Assembly (NCBI RefSeq): GCF_027158205.1
Contig: NZ_JAPVLU010000048.1
Span: forward strand, 1-64,000
Origin: Streptomyces sp. H39-S7
Lineage (GTDB): Bacteria; Actinomycetota; Actinomycetes; Streptomycetales; Streptomycetaceae
Reading direction: 5' to 3'
Length of the DNA: 64,000 nucleotides
Numbering within the stretch: position 1 is the first letter of the stretch; each line of letters opens with the position of its first letter. The notes below the pieces were generated by a model that had not been told where the DNA came from, made no database searches, and saw only the letters and a program-made list of their open reading frames with translations. The position numbers were made by a program, and so were the translations under genes. Positions 47,424-55,594 of this stretch are shown piece after piece.

Positions 47424-48299
47424 ATGGCGGGCTCGGTAGCGACGATGACTTCCCCGACCGCGGTGCGGTTCCCGGAGACTGACGCGGACCCCGCGGAACT
47501 GCCGCGCGTGGAGTCCCCGGGAAAGCTCGCGCCCAAGGACGCCCGGGAGCTGTCGAAGCTCTTCTTCGACCGGCTCCGGACCCTTGACGAGGGCACGCGC
47601 GAGTACCAGTACGCCCGCAACACCCTCATCGAACTGAACATATCGCTGGTGAACTTCGCCGCCGGACGGTTCCGCAACCGGTCCGAGCCGCGCGAGGACA
47701 TCGTGCAGGTCGGGACGATCGGCCTGATCAAGGCGATCGACCGGTTCGACCTGTCGCGCGAGGTGGAGTTCACCACGTTCGCCATTCCGTACATCACCGG
47801 CGAGATCAAGCGCTTCTTCCGGGACACCAGCTGGGCCGTTCACGTACCGCGCCGACTGCAGGAACTGCGCCTGGAGCTCGCCAAGGCCACCGAGGAACTG
47901 GCCACCCGGCTGGACCGCGCGCCCACCACCGACGAGCTGGCGGCGCTGCTCGACCTGACCCCCGCCGAGGTCATCGAGGGCCAGCTGGCCAGCAACGGCT
48001 ACGTCGCCGGGTCCATCGACATTCCCGCGGGCGAGGACGAGGGCAGTGGCGAGGGCGTGCTGGCGGACCGCCTCGGGGACCTCGACCCCGCGCTGGAATC
48101 CGTGGAGAACCTCCAGACCCTCAAGCCACTGCTGGCCCAGCTCGCTCCCCGTGACCGCCACATCCTGAACATGCGGTTCGGCGCGGAGATGACGCAGGCG
48201 GAGATCGGCGCGGAGCTGGGAATCTCGCAGATGCACGTCTCGCGACTGCTCAACCGGACCCTGACCCGGCTGCGCGGGCAGTTGCTGATCCAGGAGTGA
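47424..48299 (+). CDS. RNA polymerase sigma factor, SigB/SigF/SigG class
   Basis: A 291-residue sigma-70 family group 3 factor. Region 2 is NLSLVNFAAGRFRNRSEPREDIVQVGTIGLIKAIDRFDLSREVEFTTFAIPYITGEIKRFFRD; region 3 and the region 4 HTH (MTQAEIGAELGISQMHVSRLLNRTLTRLR) follow. It belongs to the stress/differentiation sigma factors of Streptomyces (SigB, SigF, SigN and relatives); the exact paralogue is not assigned. GAGGAGG precedes ATG 47424. A self-type promoter lies upstream and an intrinsic terminator follows. Neighbours suggest control by an anti-sigma/partner-switch. Confidence 0.92.
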   Translation: MAGSVATMTSPTAVRFPETDADPAELPRVESPGKLAPKDARELSKLFFDRLRTLDEGTREYQYARNTLIELNISLVNFAAGRFRNRSEPREDIVQVGTIGLIKAIDRFDLSREVEFTTFAIPYITGEIKRFFRDTSWAVHVPRRLQELRLELAKATEELATRLDRAPTTDELAALLDLTPAEVIEGQLASNGYVAGSIDIPAGEDEGSGEGVLADRLGDLDPALESVENLQTLKPLLAQLAPRDRHILNMRFGAEMTQAEIGAELGISQMHVSRLLNRTLTRLRGQLLIQE

Positions 48300-48333
48300 T
48301 CCCAGCGCCCGGAAGCGCGGAGTGCGAGCAGAT

Positions 48334-48370
48334 CACCGGTGGGGCCGTTCACGGAGCGGCCCCACCGGTG
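48334..48370 (+). terminator. Intrinsic terminator after the sigma-factor gene
   Basis: Perfect 14-bp arms (CACCGGTGGGGCCG and complement) at 48334-48347 and 48357-48370, followed by TTTT. It lies between the sigma gene and the convergent MEDS gene, so it can stop both. Confidence 0.85.
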
Positions 48371-48408
48371 TTTTCCGGCTCAACGGCAGCCCACGGGCCC
48401 GTACGGCT

Positions 48409-49365
48409 CTACGCGGTGAGGGCGAAGTACACGCGCAGCGTCGTGCCCGCCGGCGTCGTGTGCATACGCACCAGGTCGGCGAGGTGGTTGACGAGCAGCA
48501 TCCCGCGACCGCCGGGGGTGGCGCGCACGACGGGAACGCGGCCGACGAGCGGATCCGTGAGGTGTCCGCGGTCGCGCAGCTCGCACACGAAGTGACCGTC
48601 CTCGGTCCACAGCCGCAGGGTGCCTGAGCCGCCGCCGTGCAGGATGGTGTTGGTCGCGAGTTCGTTGACGGCCAGCTCCACGTCCGGGATCCGCCCCGGC
48701 TCCAGGCCGGCGCCGACGGCGTAGCGGGACGCGGCGAGCCGGGGCTCGGTCAGGGTCGCGTCGTCGAAGGCCAGTGTCAGCGCGCCGTCCGGGGCCTCGG
48801 GCAGCGGGAGGTTCCACTTCTCCACGGTGTGCGCGGGGTCGTAGCCGGGGCTGGGGAGGCTGCCCGTCTCGTCGATGAGGACGGGGTGGGTGGCAGCGGC
48901 ATCGGCCAGGACGTCCGGGCTGAGCCGGTCGACGTCGTAGGGGCACAGGATCGTGGCGTCGCGGCCCGCGAAGGCCAGGTTGATCAGTGCCTCGTGCTGG
49001 ACGCAGGCCGGGTACTCGGTGGCCGAGCGCCCGTGCCAGATCGGCTCGCCGATGATCCGCGCCCGTCGGTCGGGGTGCGCGTCGGCGAAGGCCCGCAGCA
49101 CGCCAGGGATGATCCGGCCCGGATTGCGGCCGGCCAGCGTCATGTCGAGCAGCCGCACCTCGCCGGCGCGGTCGCCGAGCGCCTTCTCCAGCAGAGCCAG
49201 ATTCGGGCCGGGGACGGCGACGGCGACCGGCTCGCCCCGGTCGAGGCCTTGGGTGATGAACGGCACGGTCCCGGCGAGGTAGGCGTCGCTGCCGCGGTAG
49301 AGGAGCGCGGGATGGGCGAAGCCGCCGCTGCGCGTCCTCTCCTGCGGTATCAGGTTCGTCTTCAC
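48409..49365 (-). CDS. MEDS-domain sensor with RsbW-like ATPase (anti-sigma/regulator type)
   Basis: A 318-residue soluble protein. Residues about 10-180 match the MEDS/DcmR sensory domain (FAHPALLYRGSDAYLAGTVPFITQGLDRGEPVAVAVPG ... LCPYDVDRLSPDVLADA). The last 130 residues form a HATPase_c_2 domain with N-box VELAVNELATNTILHGG and GGRGMLLVNHLADLVRM. Such proteins act as anti-sigma factor kinases or regulators of anti-anti-sigma factors in Streptomyces. Convergent with the sigma gene. GTG 49365 (VKTNLIPQERT) with GGAGG is the chosen start. Confidence 0.88.
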   Translation of the reverse strand: MKTNLIPQERTRSGGFAHPALLYRGSDAYLAGTVPFITQGLDRGEPVAVAVPGPNLALLEKALGDRAGEVRLLDMTLAGRNPGRIIPGVLRAFADAHPDRRARIIGEPIWHGRSATEYPACVQHEALINLAFAGRDATILCPYDVDRLSPDVLADAAATHPVLIDETGSLPSPGYDPAHTVEKWNLPLPEAPDGALTLAFDDATLTEPRLAASRYAVGAGLEPGRIPDVELAVNELATNTILHGGGSGTLRLWTEDGHFVCELRDRGHLTDPLVGRVPVVRATPGGRGMLLVNHLADLVRMHTTPAGTTLRVYFALTA

Positions 49366-49585
49366 TACGCCTCCATCGACAGCGGCCCCGTCCGCGACCA
49401 CACCGCGGCTTCCGCCCCCAACGTCCCATTGTGCTTGATGAGGAGTCTGCCCGCGCCGCACCAAAGGATTGCACCCCGCCGACCCCTGCCTTCTCCGGGC
49501 GGCCGCCGAAGTCCTGGCGTGAGGCGCGGGAAGGCGGGATGCTGGGCTAGCCTGCGGAAGGCACGGCAACATTTGTCATGTGGCA

Positions 49586-49732
49586 ATGAAGAAGGAAGTG
49601 CCCCGGGCACCCGCTCGCCTGCGGCGACGGCGTGATGGCGGGATGAGGACGGGCATGGGCGACATGGTGGACGCGGGTGCGCGGGTGGACCGCGACCCCC
49701 TGGTCTCCTGTATCCGGCGCGGGCCGCGGTAG
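49586..49732 (+). CDS. Possible 48-aa peptide ORF between the MEDS and phosphatase genes
   Basis: ATG 49586 (MKKEVPRAPARLRRRRDGG) runs to TAG 49732. No SD sequence is visible; an internal ATG at 49655 follows GAGG. The rest of the ~470-bp gap (49366-49840) shows no other candidate. Coding status is doubtful; the stretch may simply be the promoter and leader region of the phosphatase gene. Confidence 0.25.
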   Translation: MKKEVPRAPARLRRRRDGGMRTGMGDMVDAGARVDRDPLVSCIRRGPR

Positions 49733-49840
49733 GCCGCCCCGCCACCCACCGATCGTCACCCGCGCCACCGGGTCGACGACGCCACAGCCGGCGACAGCCG
49801 CCCGGCCCAGACCGTACTTCCGACCTGAAGGATGCCGCCT

Positions 49841-52246
49841 GTGAACGATCCCGCCCCCGATCCCGCTCCCGATCCGGTCCCGGACACGGACTGGCCGGCG
49901 CTCCGCGGACCCCGCGCGGACACCGGCGCGGGCGGACCCGGTGTGGAGCGGCTGGCGGCGGTCGTGGAGCGGCTGCGCCACGAGCTGGACGCGGGGGAGA
50001 GCGCCGCCGCCACGCGGGGGCTGCTCGATGTGGCGAAGGGCATCCTGGTCGCCCGCGGTGTGGACGGACCGGCAGAGGCCGCCCGGCACCTGGAGGAACT
50101 GGCCGCCCGCGCCGGGGTTCCGGCCGCCGAGCTGGCCGCCGACATCGTCAACGAGGCGGCGCACGACTCGTTGGCGCGAGCCGTGCCGGCTCCGGGCGAG
50201 GGCTTCGATCGCACCACACCTCCGGCGGCCGTCCGGCTGCGGATGGCGGAGGCCGGAGCGCTCGGCGCCACCGACGCGCAGGCAGTCGCGCAGTCACTGC
50301 TGGTCCACGCGCTGAAACCGCTGGGCGCCACCTCCGTCGCGGTGTGGCAGGCAGACCAGGACGGGTCGCTCACCCTCGCAGGCAGCGCCGGATTCCCCGC
50401 CGCGGAGGCCGTCCGCTGGCGGTACGTGCCCCCACGGGTCGGAACGCTGGCCCAGCAGGCGCTGCTGTCGGGGCGGACGCTGTGGCACGGCGCGCCGCCC
50501 CCGTCGGCCGTGTCCATCGGCCTGTCCGGGGTCGATGACGGCGCCCGGGCGCTGATCCCCGCCCGGCGGACGGGCCGCACGGTCGGCGTCCTGGAGGTGT
50601 GCTGGCCGGCACACGGCGCACCGCTGTCGCGCGCCGTCCACCGTCAGCTCACCGCCCTCGCCGAACTGTGCGCCCACACGTTGTACGGGGTCGGCTCCGC
50701 CGAACCCGCAGGCCCCGAACCGGCCCCCGCGGACGGCGCCGGCCCGCTCGGCGGGCTCGCCGAAGGCCTTCTGGACTGCGCCCTGATCCTGCGACCCCTG
50801 CTGGACGACCAGGACCGGGTCTGCGACTTCCGGATCACGTACACCAACGAGCACTGCGCGGACTCGGCCGGCCGCCCGCGCGCCCACATCGCCGGACGGT
50901 CGCTGTTGGAGGCCTTTCCGCTCGCGGCCGCGGAGGGCGGCCTGTATGAGCAGGCGCTGCGGGTCCACACGACGGGCGAGCCGTTCCGTACCGAGCGGAT
51001 GGTCCTGCCGGCCGCCGAGGAGAGCACGGTGCCGCTGGTGACCGCCGCGCTGGGCATCGGCCGGTGCGGCGACGCCCTGCTGGTGAGCTGGCGCACCCAC
51101 AACGACGTGACGCGACTGGCGGCCCTCGTCGAGCACACCCAGCGCCTGGGCCTGATCGGCGGCTTCGAGGAGACCCCGGCCATCGGCGAGGTCATCTGGA
51201 ACAGCCAGCTGTTCGACCTCTACGGGCTGCCGCCGGACTCGGCGCCGATCCCGCTGGAACGGCTGCGGCACCATGCCCACCCCGACGACGCCGACGTCAT
51301 CGGAAGGTTCCTGCGGGAGGTGCTGCACCGGCGCAGGGCCGCCTCGACCGCCTTCCGCCTGTTGCGGCCCGACGGAGTCGTCCGGTACATCCGGGCGGTC
51401 GCGGAGCCGGCGGCCGGCCCGGAGGGCGGCCCGATGACCGTGCACGGCGCCTACCAGGACGTGTCCTCGCAGCACTGGACGGAGGTCGCGCTGGCCGCCA
51501 CCCGTGACCGGCTCGCCGATTCCGAGCAGCGCGCCGACGAACGCGACCTGCTCGCCCTGCAGTTGCAGCGCGCCATCATGCCGGCGGCCCCCGCCCCCAT
51601 CGACGCGTCGGGGCTGCAGGTCGCGGTCCGCTACCGGCCGGCGGAGAAGGGGCACCTGGTCGGGGGCGACTGGTACGACGCCGTCGTGCTGCCCGACAAG
51701 AATGTCCTGCTGGTGGTCGGTGACATCGCGGGGCACGGCATCGACGCCGCCACCGGCATGGTCGTGCTGCGCAACGCCCTGCGCGGCCTGGCCGTGACCG
51801 GCGCGGGCCCCGGCCAGATGCTGGGCTGGCTCAACACCGTCGCCCACCGGCTCACCGAACACGTCACCGCCACCGTGATCTGCGGGCTGTACGACCCGGC
51901 GACCCGGGTGGTCCGCTGGGCCCGTGCCGGGCACCCGCCGCCGGTACTGGTCCGCGGCACGCGGTCCACGGTGCTGCCGCTGCCCTCCGGCATCCTGCTC
52001 GGTGCCGTCGCCGAGGCGCGGTACGCGGAGGAGACGGTCGTCCTGGAGCCGGGCGACACCCTGCTGCTGTACACCGACGGGCTGCTGGAGCGCCGCGACC
52101 GGACCGTCAAGCAGTCCCTGGAGCAGTTGCTGCGCGACGCCGGGCCGCCCACCGGCGATCTGGAGGAGGACCTCGACCGGCTGCTCACCCACAGCAACTC
52201 CGACACCGACGACGACACCTGCGTCATCGGTTTCCGACCGCGGTGA
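49841..52246 (+). CDS. ANTAR-GAF-PAS-PAS-SpoIIE-type PP2C phosphatase
   Basis: An 801-residue regulator. An ANTAR domain (about 35-107: LLDVAKGILVARGVDGPAEAARHLEELAARAG) normally binds RNA to prevent terminator formation. Next are a GAF domain (about 130-285), two PAS-like domains (about 310-410 and 430-540, the latter with GLIGGFEETPAIGEVIWNSQLFDLYGLPPD), and a C-terminal SpoIIE phosphatase with GGDWYDAV, GDIAGHGIDAA, LLLYTDGLLERR and DDDTCV. It probably dephosphorylates an anti-anti-sigma factor. GTG 49841 has AAGGA 8 bases upstream; ATG 49832 is possible but overlaps the SD. Confidence 0.9.
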   Translation: MNDPAPDPAPDPVPDTDWPALRGPRADTGAGGPGVERLAAVVERLRHELDAGESAAATRGLLDVAKGILVARGVDGPAEAARHLEELAARAGVPAAELAADIVNEAAHDSLARAVPAPGEGFDRTTPPAAVRLRMAEAGALGATDAQAVAQSLLVHALKPLGATSVAVWQADQDGSLTLAGSAGFPAAEAVRWRYVPPRVGTLAQQALLSGRTLWHGAPPPSAVSIGLSGVDDGARALIPARRTGRTVGVLEVCWPAHGAPLSRAVHRQLTALAELCAHTLYGVGSAEPAGPEPAPADGAGPLGGLAEGLLDCALILRPLLDDQDRVCDFRITYTNEHCADSAGRPRAHIAGRSLLEAFPLAAAEGGLYEQALRVHTTGEPFRTERMVLPAAEESTVPLVTAALGIGRCGDALLVSWRTHNDVTRLAALVEHTQRLGLIGGFEETPAIGEVIWNSQLFDLYGLPPDSAPIPLERLRHHAHPDDADVIGRFLREVLHRRRAASTAFRLLRPDGVVRYIRAVAEPAAGPEGGPMTVHGAYQDVSSQHWTEVALAATRDRLADSEQRADERDLLALQLQRAIMPAAPAPIDASGLQVAVRYRPAEKGHLVGGDWYDAVVLPDKNVLLVVGDIAGHGIDAATGMVVLRNALRGLAVTGAGPGQMLGWLNTVAHRLTEHVTATVICGLYDPATRVVRWARAGHPPPVLVRGTRSTVLPLPSGILLGAVAEARYAEETVVLEPGDTLLLYTDGLLERRDRTVKQSLEQLLRDAGPPTGDLEEDLDRLLTHSNSDTDDDTCVIGFRPR

Positions 52247-52271
52247 CCCTCCCGCGCGCCGCGGCCGGCGC

Positions 52272-52763
52272 TTACGCGATGTGCGCGGCGCTCGGGTGCG
52301 CGGAGAGCGGGGACGCTTCCGAGGCGGCGGCGTTCCCGAAGGCGCGCAACCCGCTGAGCAGCGCCGTCCGCGCGGCCGGCTGCATGGTGGCCAGCACCTG
52401 CGACAGCTGCTCGCGGCGCCGGGCCCGCAGCTCCTCCAGGAACTTCACCCCGCGCCCGCTCAGCCGCAGCCGGACCTCGCGCCGGCTGTGCGGATTGGGA
52501 TCGCGTTCCAGGAAGCCGACGGCCTGCAGCCGGTCGCAGAGCCTGCTGACGGACGGCGGGGCCGAGCCCAGCGCTTCCGACAGGTTGCGGAGATTGATGC
52601 CCTCGTTGTCGGCGAGTATGAACAGCACCCGCAGCTGCGAGGCGGAGACCGGAGCCGCGGAATCGTCCCGTCCGCGGCCCCACAACACCTCGAGCAGTTC
52701 AGTGATCTCCGAGGCGGCGCCGGCCGCCTCTTCGAGGGAGGATGCGGATCGGGAGGAGTGCAT
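52272..52763 (-). CDS. MarR family transcriptional regulator
   Basis: About 163 residues. The winged-helix HTH is SASQLRVLFILADNEGINLRNLSEALGSAPPSVSRLCDRLQAVGFLERDPNPHSRREVRLRLSGRG; the flanking helices form a dimer. Conserved Asp/Arg positions (D-x-R-R wing) are present as NPHSRREVRL. It probably regulates the divergent phosphatase gene at 52859 or itself. ATG 52763 (MHSSRSAS) is preferred; a GTG at 52772 gives three more residues. It ends 26 bp after the first phosphatase. Confidence 0.88.
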   Translation of the reverse strand: MHSSRSASSLEEAAGAASEITELLEVLWGRGRDDSAAPVSASQLRVLFILADNEGINLRNLSEALGSAPPSVSRLCDRLQAVGFLERDPNPHSRREVRLRLSGRGVKFLEELRARRREQLSQVLATMQPAARTALLSGLRAFGNAAASEASPLSAHPSAAHIA

Positions 52764-52858
52764 AGCCTTCACCTTCGCATTGTCCGACCCCGACTGTCAG
52801 CTTTCCGGCCCCCGCCGGTGAGTACCGCCCCACCGATCGAAGGCGTGCCCGGCCAGCC

Positions 52859-54019
52859 ATGAACGTTCTCCAGGACTCCGAGCGCGCCCTGCGCGCCGCG
52901 ACCCCTCCGGCCCTGCTCGACGTGCTGCTCCCGATCCTGGCCCGCTGCCACGACGCCCTCGGCGCCGAACTGCTGATGGCCGACTACAGCCTGGGATACC
53001 TCCAGCCGATGACGGTCCCGCCGCACGGCGCCCCCGCGCTGCCGGTGCACGGATCGGGCGCGGGCCGGGCCTTCGGCTCGCAGGAGCCGCACGCCGAGCG
53101 GCGGAACGGCGGCACCGTCCTGCACCTGCCGGTCACCGCACGCGGTGACCGGCTCGGCGTGCTGAGCGTCACCTTCGCGCAGCCGCCGGGCCGGGACGCC
53201 ACCGCGGAGCTGCTGGAGATCGCCGGGCTGCTCGCCCACGAGGTGGTGGTCGCCGAGCGCGACACCGACCTGTACGTCCAGGCGCGCCGGCTGAACCGCC
53301 TCACCCTCGCGGCGGAGATGCAGTGGCAGCTGCTGCCCGCCCGCTCCTGCGCCCGGCCCGAGTTCGCCCTCGGTGCACAGCTGGAACCGGCGTACGACAC
53401 CTTCGGGGACAACTTCGACTGGTCCGCCTCGCCCGGCGAGCTCACCCTGTCGATCACCAACGGGATGGGTGACGGCATCGACGCGGCACTGCTCACCAGC
53501 CTGGGCGTGGGCGCGCTGCGCAACGCCCGGCGGGCCGGACTGTCCCTGGCCGACCAGGCCGCACTCGCCGACCAGGCGGTCTACGGCCAGTACCGCGGCA
53601 GCCGGCACCTGGAGTGCCTGCTGCTGCGGTTCGAGCTGGCCACCGGCCGAGTGGAGATCATCGAAGCGGGATCGCCGACGGCGTTCCTGCTGCGGGACGG
53701 CGCGGTACGACTGCTGCCCTTCGACGCACAGCTCCCGCTGGGCATGTTCGACGGCACGGAGTACGTTCCCGAGTCGGCCCACGTGCTGCCGGGCGACCGG
53801 CTGCTGTTCGTCAGCGACGGGGTGCACGAGGTCCCCGACGCCGGCGGCGAGATGTACGGCAAGCGTGCGCTGGCCCGTGCGCTGCTGGCCACCCGCCTCC
53901 TGCCCGCGGCCGATGTGCCGCGGGCCATCCTGGAAGCGCTCACCGCACACCGCGGCTCCTCCCAGGGCGACGACGACGCGCTGGTCGTGTGCCTGGACTG
54001 GTTCGGCGCGCCCGCCTGA
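52859..54019 (+). CDS. SpoIIE-type PP2C phosphatase with altered metal motif
   Basis: A 386-residue protein. Residues about 10-130 look like a GAF-type sensor; the C-terminal 240 residues are a SpoIIE/PP2C domain. Motifs compared with the canonical phosphatase at 49841: GDNFDWS in place of GDWYD, TNGMGDGIDAA in place of GDxxGHG (the conserved Asp becomes Asn), SDGVHEV and GDDDALV. One metal ligand is thus substituted; activity may be reduced or altered. Weak SD before ATG 52859. It lies 3' of a MarR gene transcribed divergently and ends at a hairpin. Confidence 0.85.
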   Translation: MNVLQDSERALRAATPPALLDVLLPILARCHDALGAELLMADYSLGYLQPMTVPPHGAPALPVHGSGAGRAFGSQEPHAERRNGGTVLHLPVTARGDRLGVLSVTFAQPPGRDATAELLEIAGLLAHEVVVAERDTDLYVQARRLNRLTLAAEMQWQLLPARSCARPEFALGAQLEPAYDTFGDNFDWSASPGELTLSITNGMGDGIDAALLTSLGVGALRNARRAGLSLADQAALADQAVYGQYRGSRHLECLLLRFELATGRVEIIEAGSPTAFLLRDGAVRLLPFDAQLPLGMFDGTEYVPESAHVLPGDRLLFVSDGVHEVPDAGGEMYGKRALARALLATRLLPAADVPRAILEALTAHRGSSQGDDDALVVCLDWFGAPA

Positions 54020-54048
54020 CCGCCCCGGCCCTCAGACGGCCGGGGCGG
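54020..54048. terminator. Terminator hairpin between convergent genes
   Basis: CCGCCCCGGCC (54020-54030) and GGCCGGGGCGG (54038-54048) with a 7-base loop; it overlaps the last codons of the convergent MFS gene, whose stop is at 54032. Confidence 0.7.
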
Positions 54049-55576
54049 TGGGCGGCGTGGGTGTCTTGGGCGCGGAGGGCTTCGTGGCGGACAGCGGCGT
54101 GGCGATGTCCTCCAGGGAGCGTCTCTCCGCCGGCACCGCCAGGAAGGCCGCGACGACACCGGCCACCGTCATCAGCGCCGCACCGATGCAGAACGCCAGG
54201 ACGGTGTCGTCGACCACTCCGGACTCGGTGAGCTTGGCGAACACCAGCGGACCGGTGATGCCGCCCGCCGCCGTCCCGATCGCGTAGAAGAACGCGATGG
54301 CCATGGCCCGGGTCTCCATCGGGAAGATCTCGGAGACGGTGAGGTAGGCGCTGCTGGCCCCCGTGGAGGCGAAGAACAGCACCACGCACCAGCACGCCGT
54401 CAGGGTGTTGGCCGACAGGTGGCCGTTCCCGAAGAGCCACGCGGTGCCGAACAGCAGCAGTCCGCTGCCGATGTAGGTGCCCGCGATCATCGGGCGGCGG
54501 CCCCAGGTGTCGAAGAGCCGTCCCAGCAGCAGCGGGCCCGTCAGGTTGCCCGCGGCGATCACCGCGAAGTAGTAGCCGGTGTGTCCGGTGGGGACGTCGT
54601 AGAACGTGGTGAGGATCGCGCCGAAGCCGAAGGTGATCGCGTTGTACAGGAACGCCTGGCCCACGAAGAGCGCCAGACCCAGCGTGGCGCGCTTGGGGTA
54701 GTCGCGGAACACCGTCCTCGCGATGAGGCCGAAGCCGATGGAGGTGCGCTGGTGGATGGTGATCTCACCGGCGGGTTCCGGCAGGTCGCGACCGGTCTCC
54801 TTCTTGATCTGCGCCTCGGCGGACGACACCAGCCGGTCCGCCTCCTCGGACCGGCCGTGGATGAACATCCAGCGCGGGGACTCCGGCACATGGCGCCGCA
54901 CCACCAGGATGATCAGACCGAGCACCACGCCCAGGGCGAAGGTGAGTCGCCAGCCCACGTCCGCGGCGAAGATGTTCGTGTTGAGCATGACCACGGACAG
55001 CAGGGAGCCCGCGATGGCACCCAGCCAGAAACTGCCGTTGATGATCAGGTCGACCCGGCCGCGGAACTTGGACGGGATCAGCTCGTCGATGGCCGAGTTG
55101 ATCGCGGCGTACTCGCCGCCGATGCCGAACCCGGTCAGGAAGCGGAACGTGAAGAACCACCAGGACGAGAAGGACAGCGCCGTCATCGCCGTGGCCGCGA
55201 GGTAGACCGCCAGGGTGATCAGGAACAGCTTCTTGCGGCCGTACCGGTCGGTGAGCCAGCCGAAGAACAGCGCGCCCAGACAGGCCCCGGCCACGTACAG
55301 GGCGGCGGCGAGACCGGTCACCTGCGAGGACGTGATGGACAGCCCGCTGCCCTCCTCGGACAGCCGGCCGGCGATGTTGCCGACGACCGTGACCTCGAGT
55401 CCGTCGAGGATCCACACCGTTCCCAGACCGATCACGATGGTCCAGTGCCAGCGTGACCAGGGGAGGCGGTCCAGGCGCGCCGGCACCGCGGTGGTGATGG
55501 TCCCGGTCTCCGCCGGGTCCGGTCTGTCGGTGTCGTGCGCGCCGTTCGCGGGGTGCGATGAGTCCGACTGCGACAT
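54032..55576 (-). CDS. MFS transporter, sugar/organic-acid type
   Basis: A 514-residue 12-segment transporter with a 35-residue N-terminal hydrophilic tail and a Pro-rich C-terminal tail. WLTDRYGRKKLFLI between TM2 and TM3 and FDTWGRRPMIAGTY in the second half are MFS signatures. FLTGFGIGGEYAAINSAIDELIPSKFRGR and RRHVPESPRWMF are typical of the sugar/metabolite-H+ symporter subfamily. Substrate unknown. It starts 18 bp after the NDH-2 gene ends on the same strand, so they are probably one operon. Confidence 0.9.
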   Translation of the reverse strand: MSQSDSSHPANGAHDTDRPDPAETGTITTAVPARLDRLPWSRWHWTIVIGLGTVWILDGLEVTVVGNIAGRLSEEGSGLSITSSQVTGLAAALYVAGACLGALFFGWLTDRYGRKKLFLITLAVYLAATAMTALSFSSWWFFTFRFLTGFGIGGEYAAINSAIDELIPSKFRGRVDLIINGSFWLGAIAGSLLSVVMLNTNIFAADVGWRLTFALGVVLGLIILVVRRHVPESPRWMFIHGRSEEADRLVSSAEAQIKKETGRDLPEPAGEITIHQRTSIGFGLIARTVFRDYPKRATLGLALFVGQAFLYNAITFGFGAILTTFYDVPTGHTGYYFAVIAAGNLTGPLLLGRLFDTWGRRPMIAGTYIGSGLLLFGTAWLFGNGHLSANTLTACWCVVLFFASTGASSAYLTVSEIFPMETRAMAIAFFYAIGTAAGGITGPLVFAKLTESGVVDDTVLAFCIGAALMTVAGVVAAFLAVPAERRSLEDIATPLSATKPSAPKTPTPPTAPAV

Positions 55577-55594
55577 GGGACGCCTCCTCGGCGG

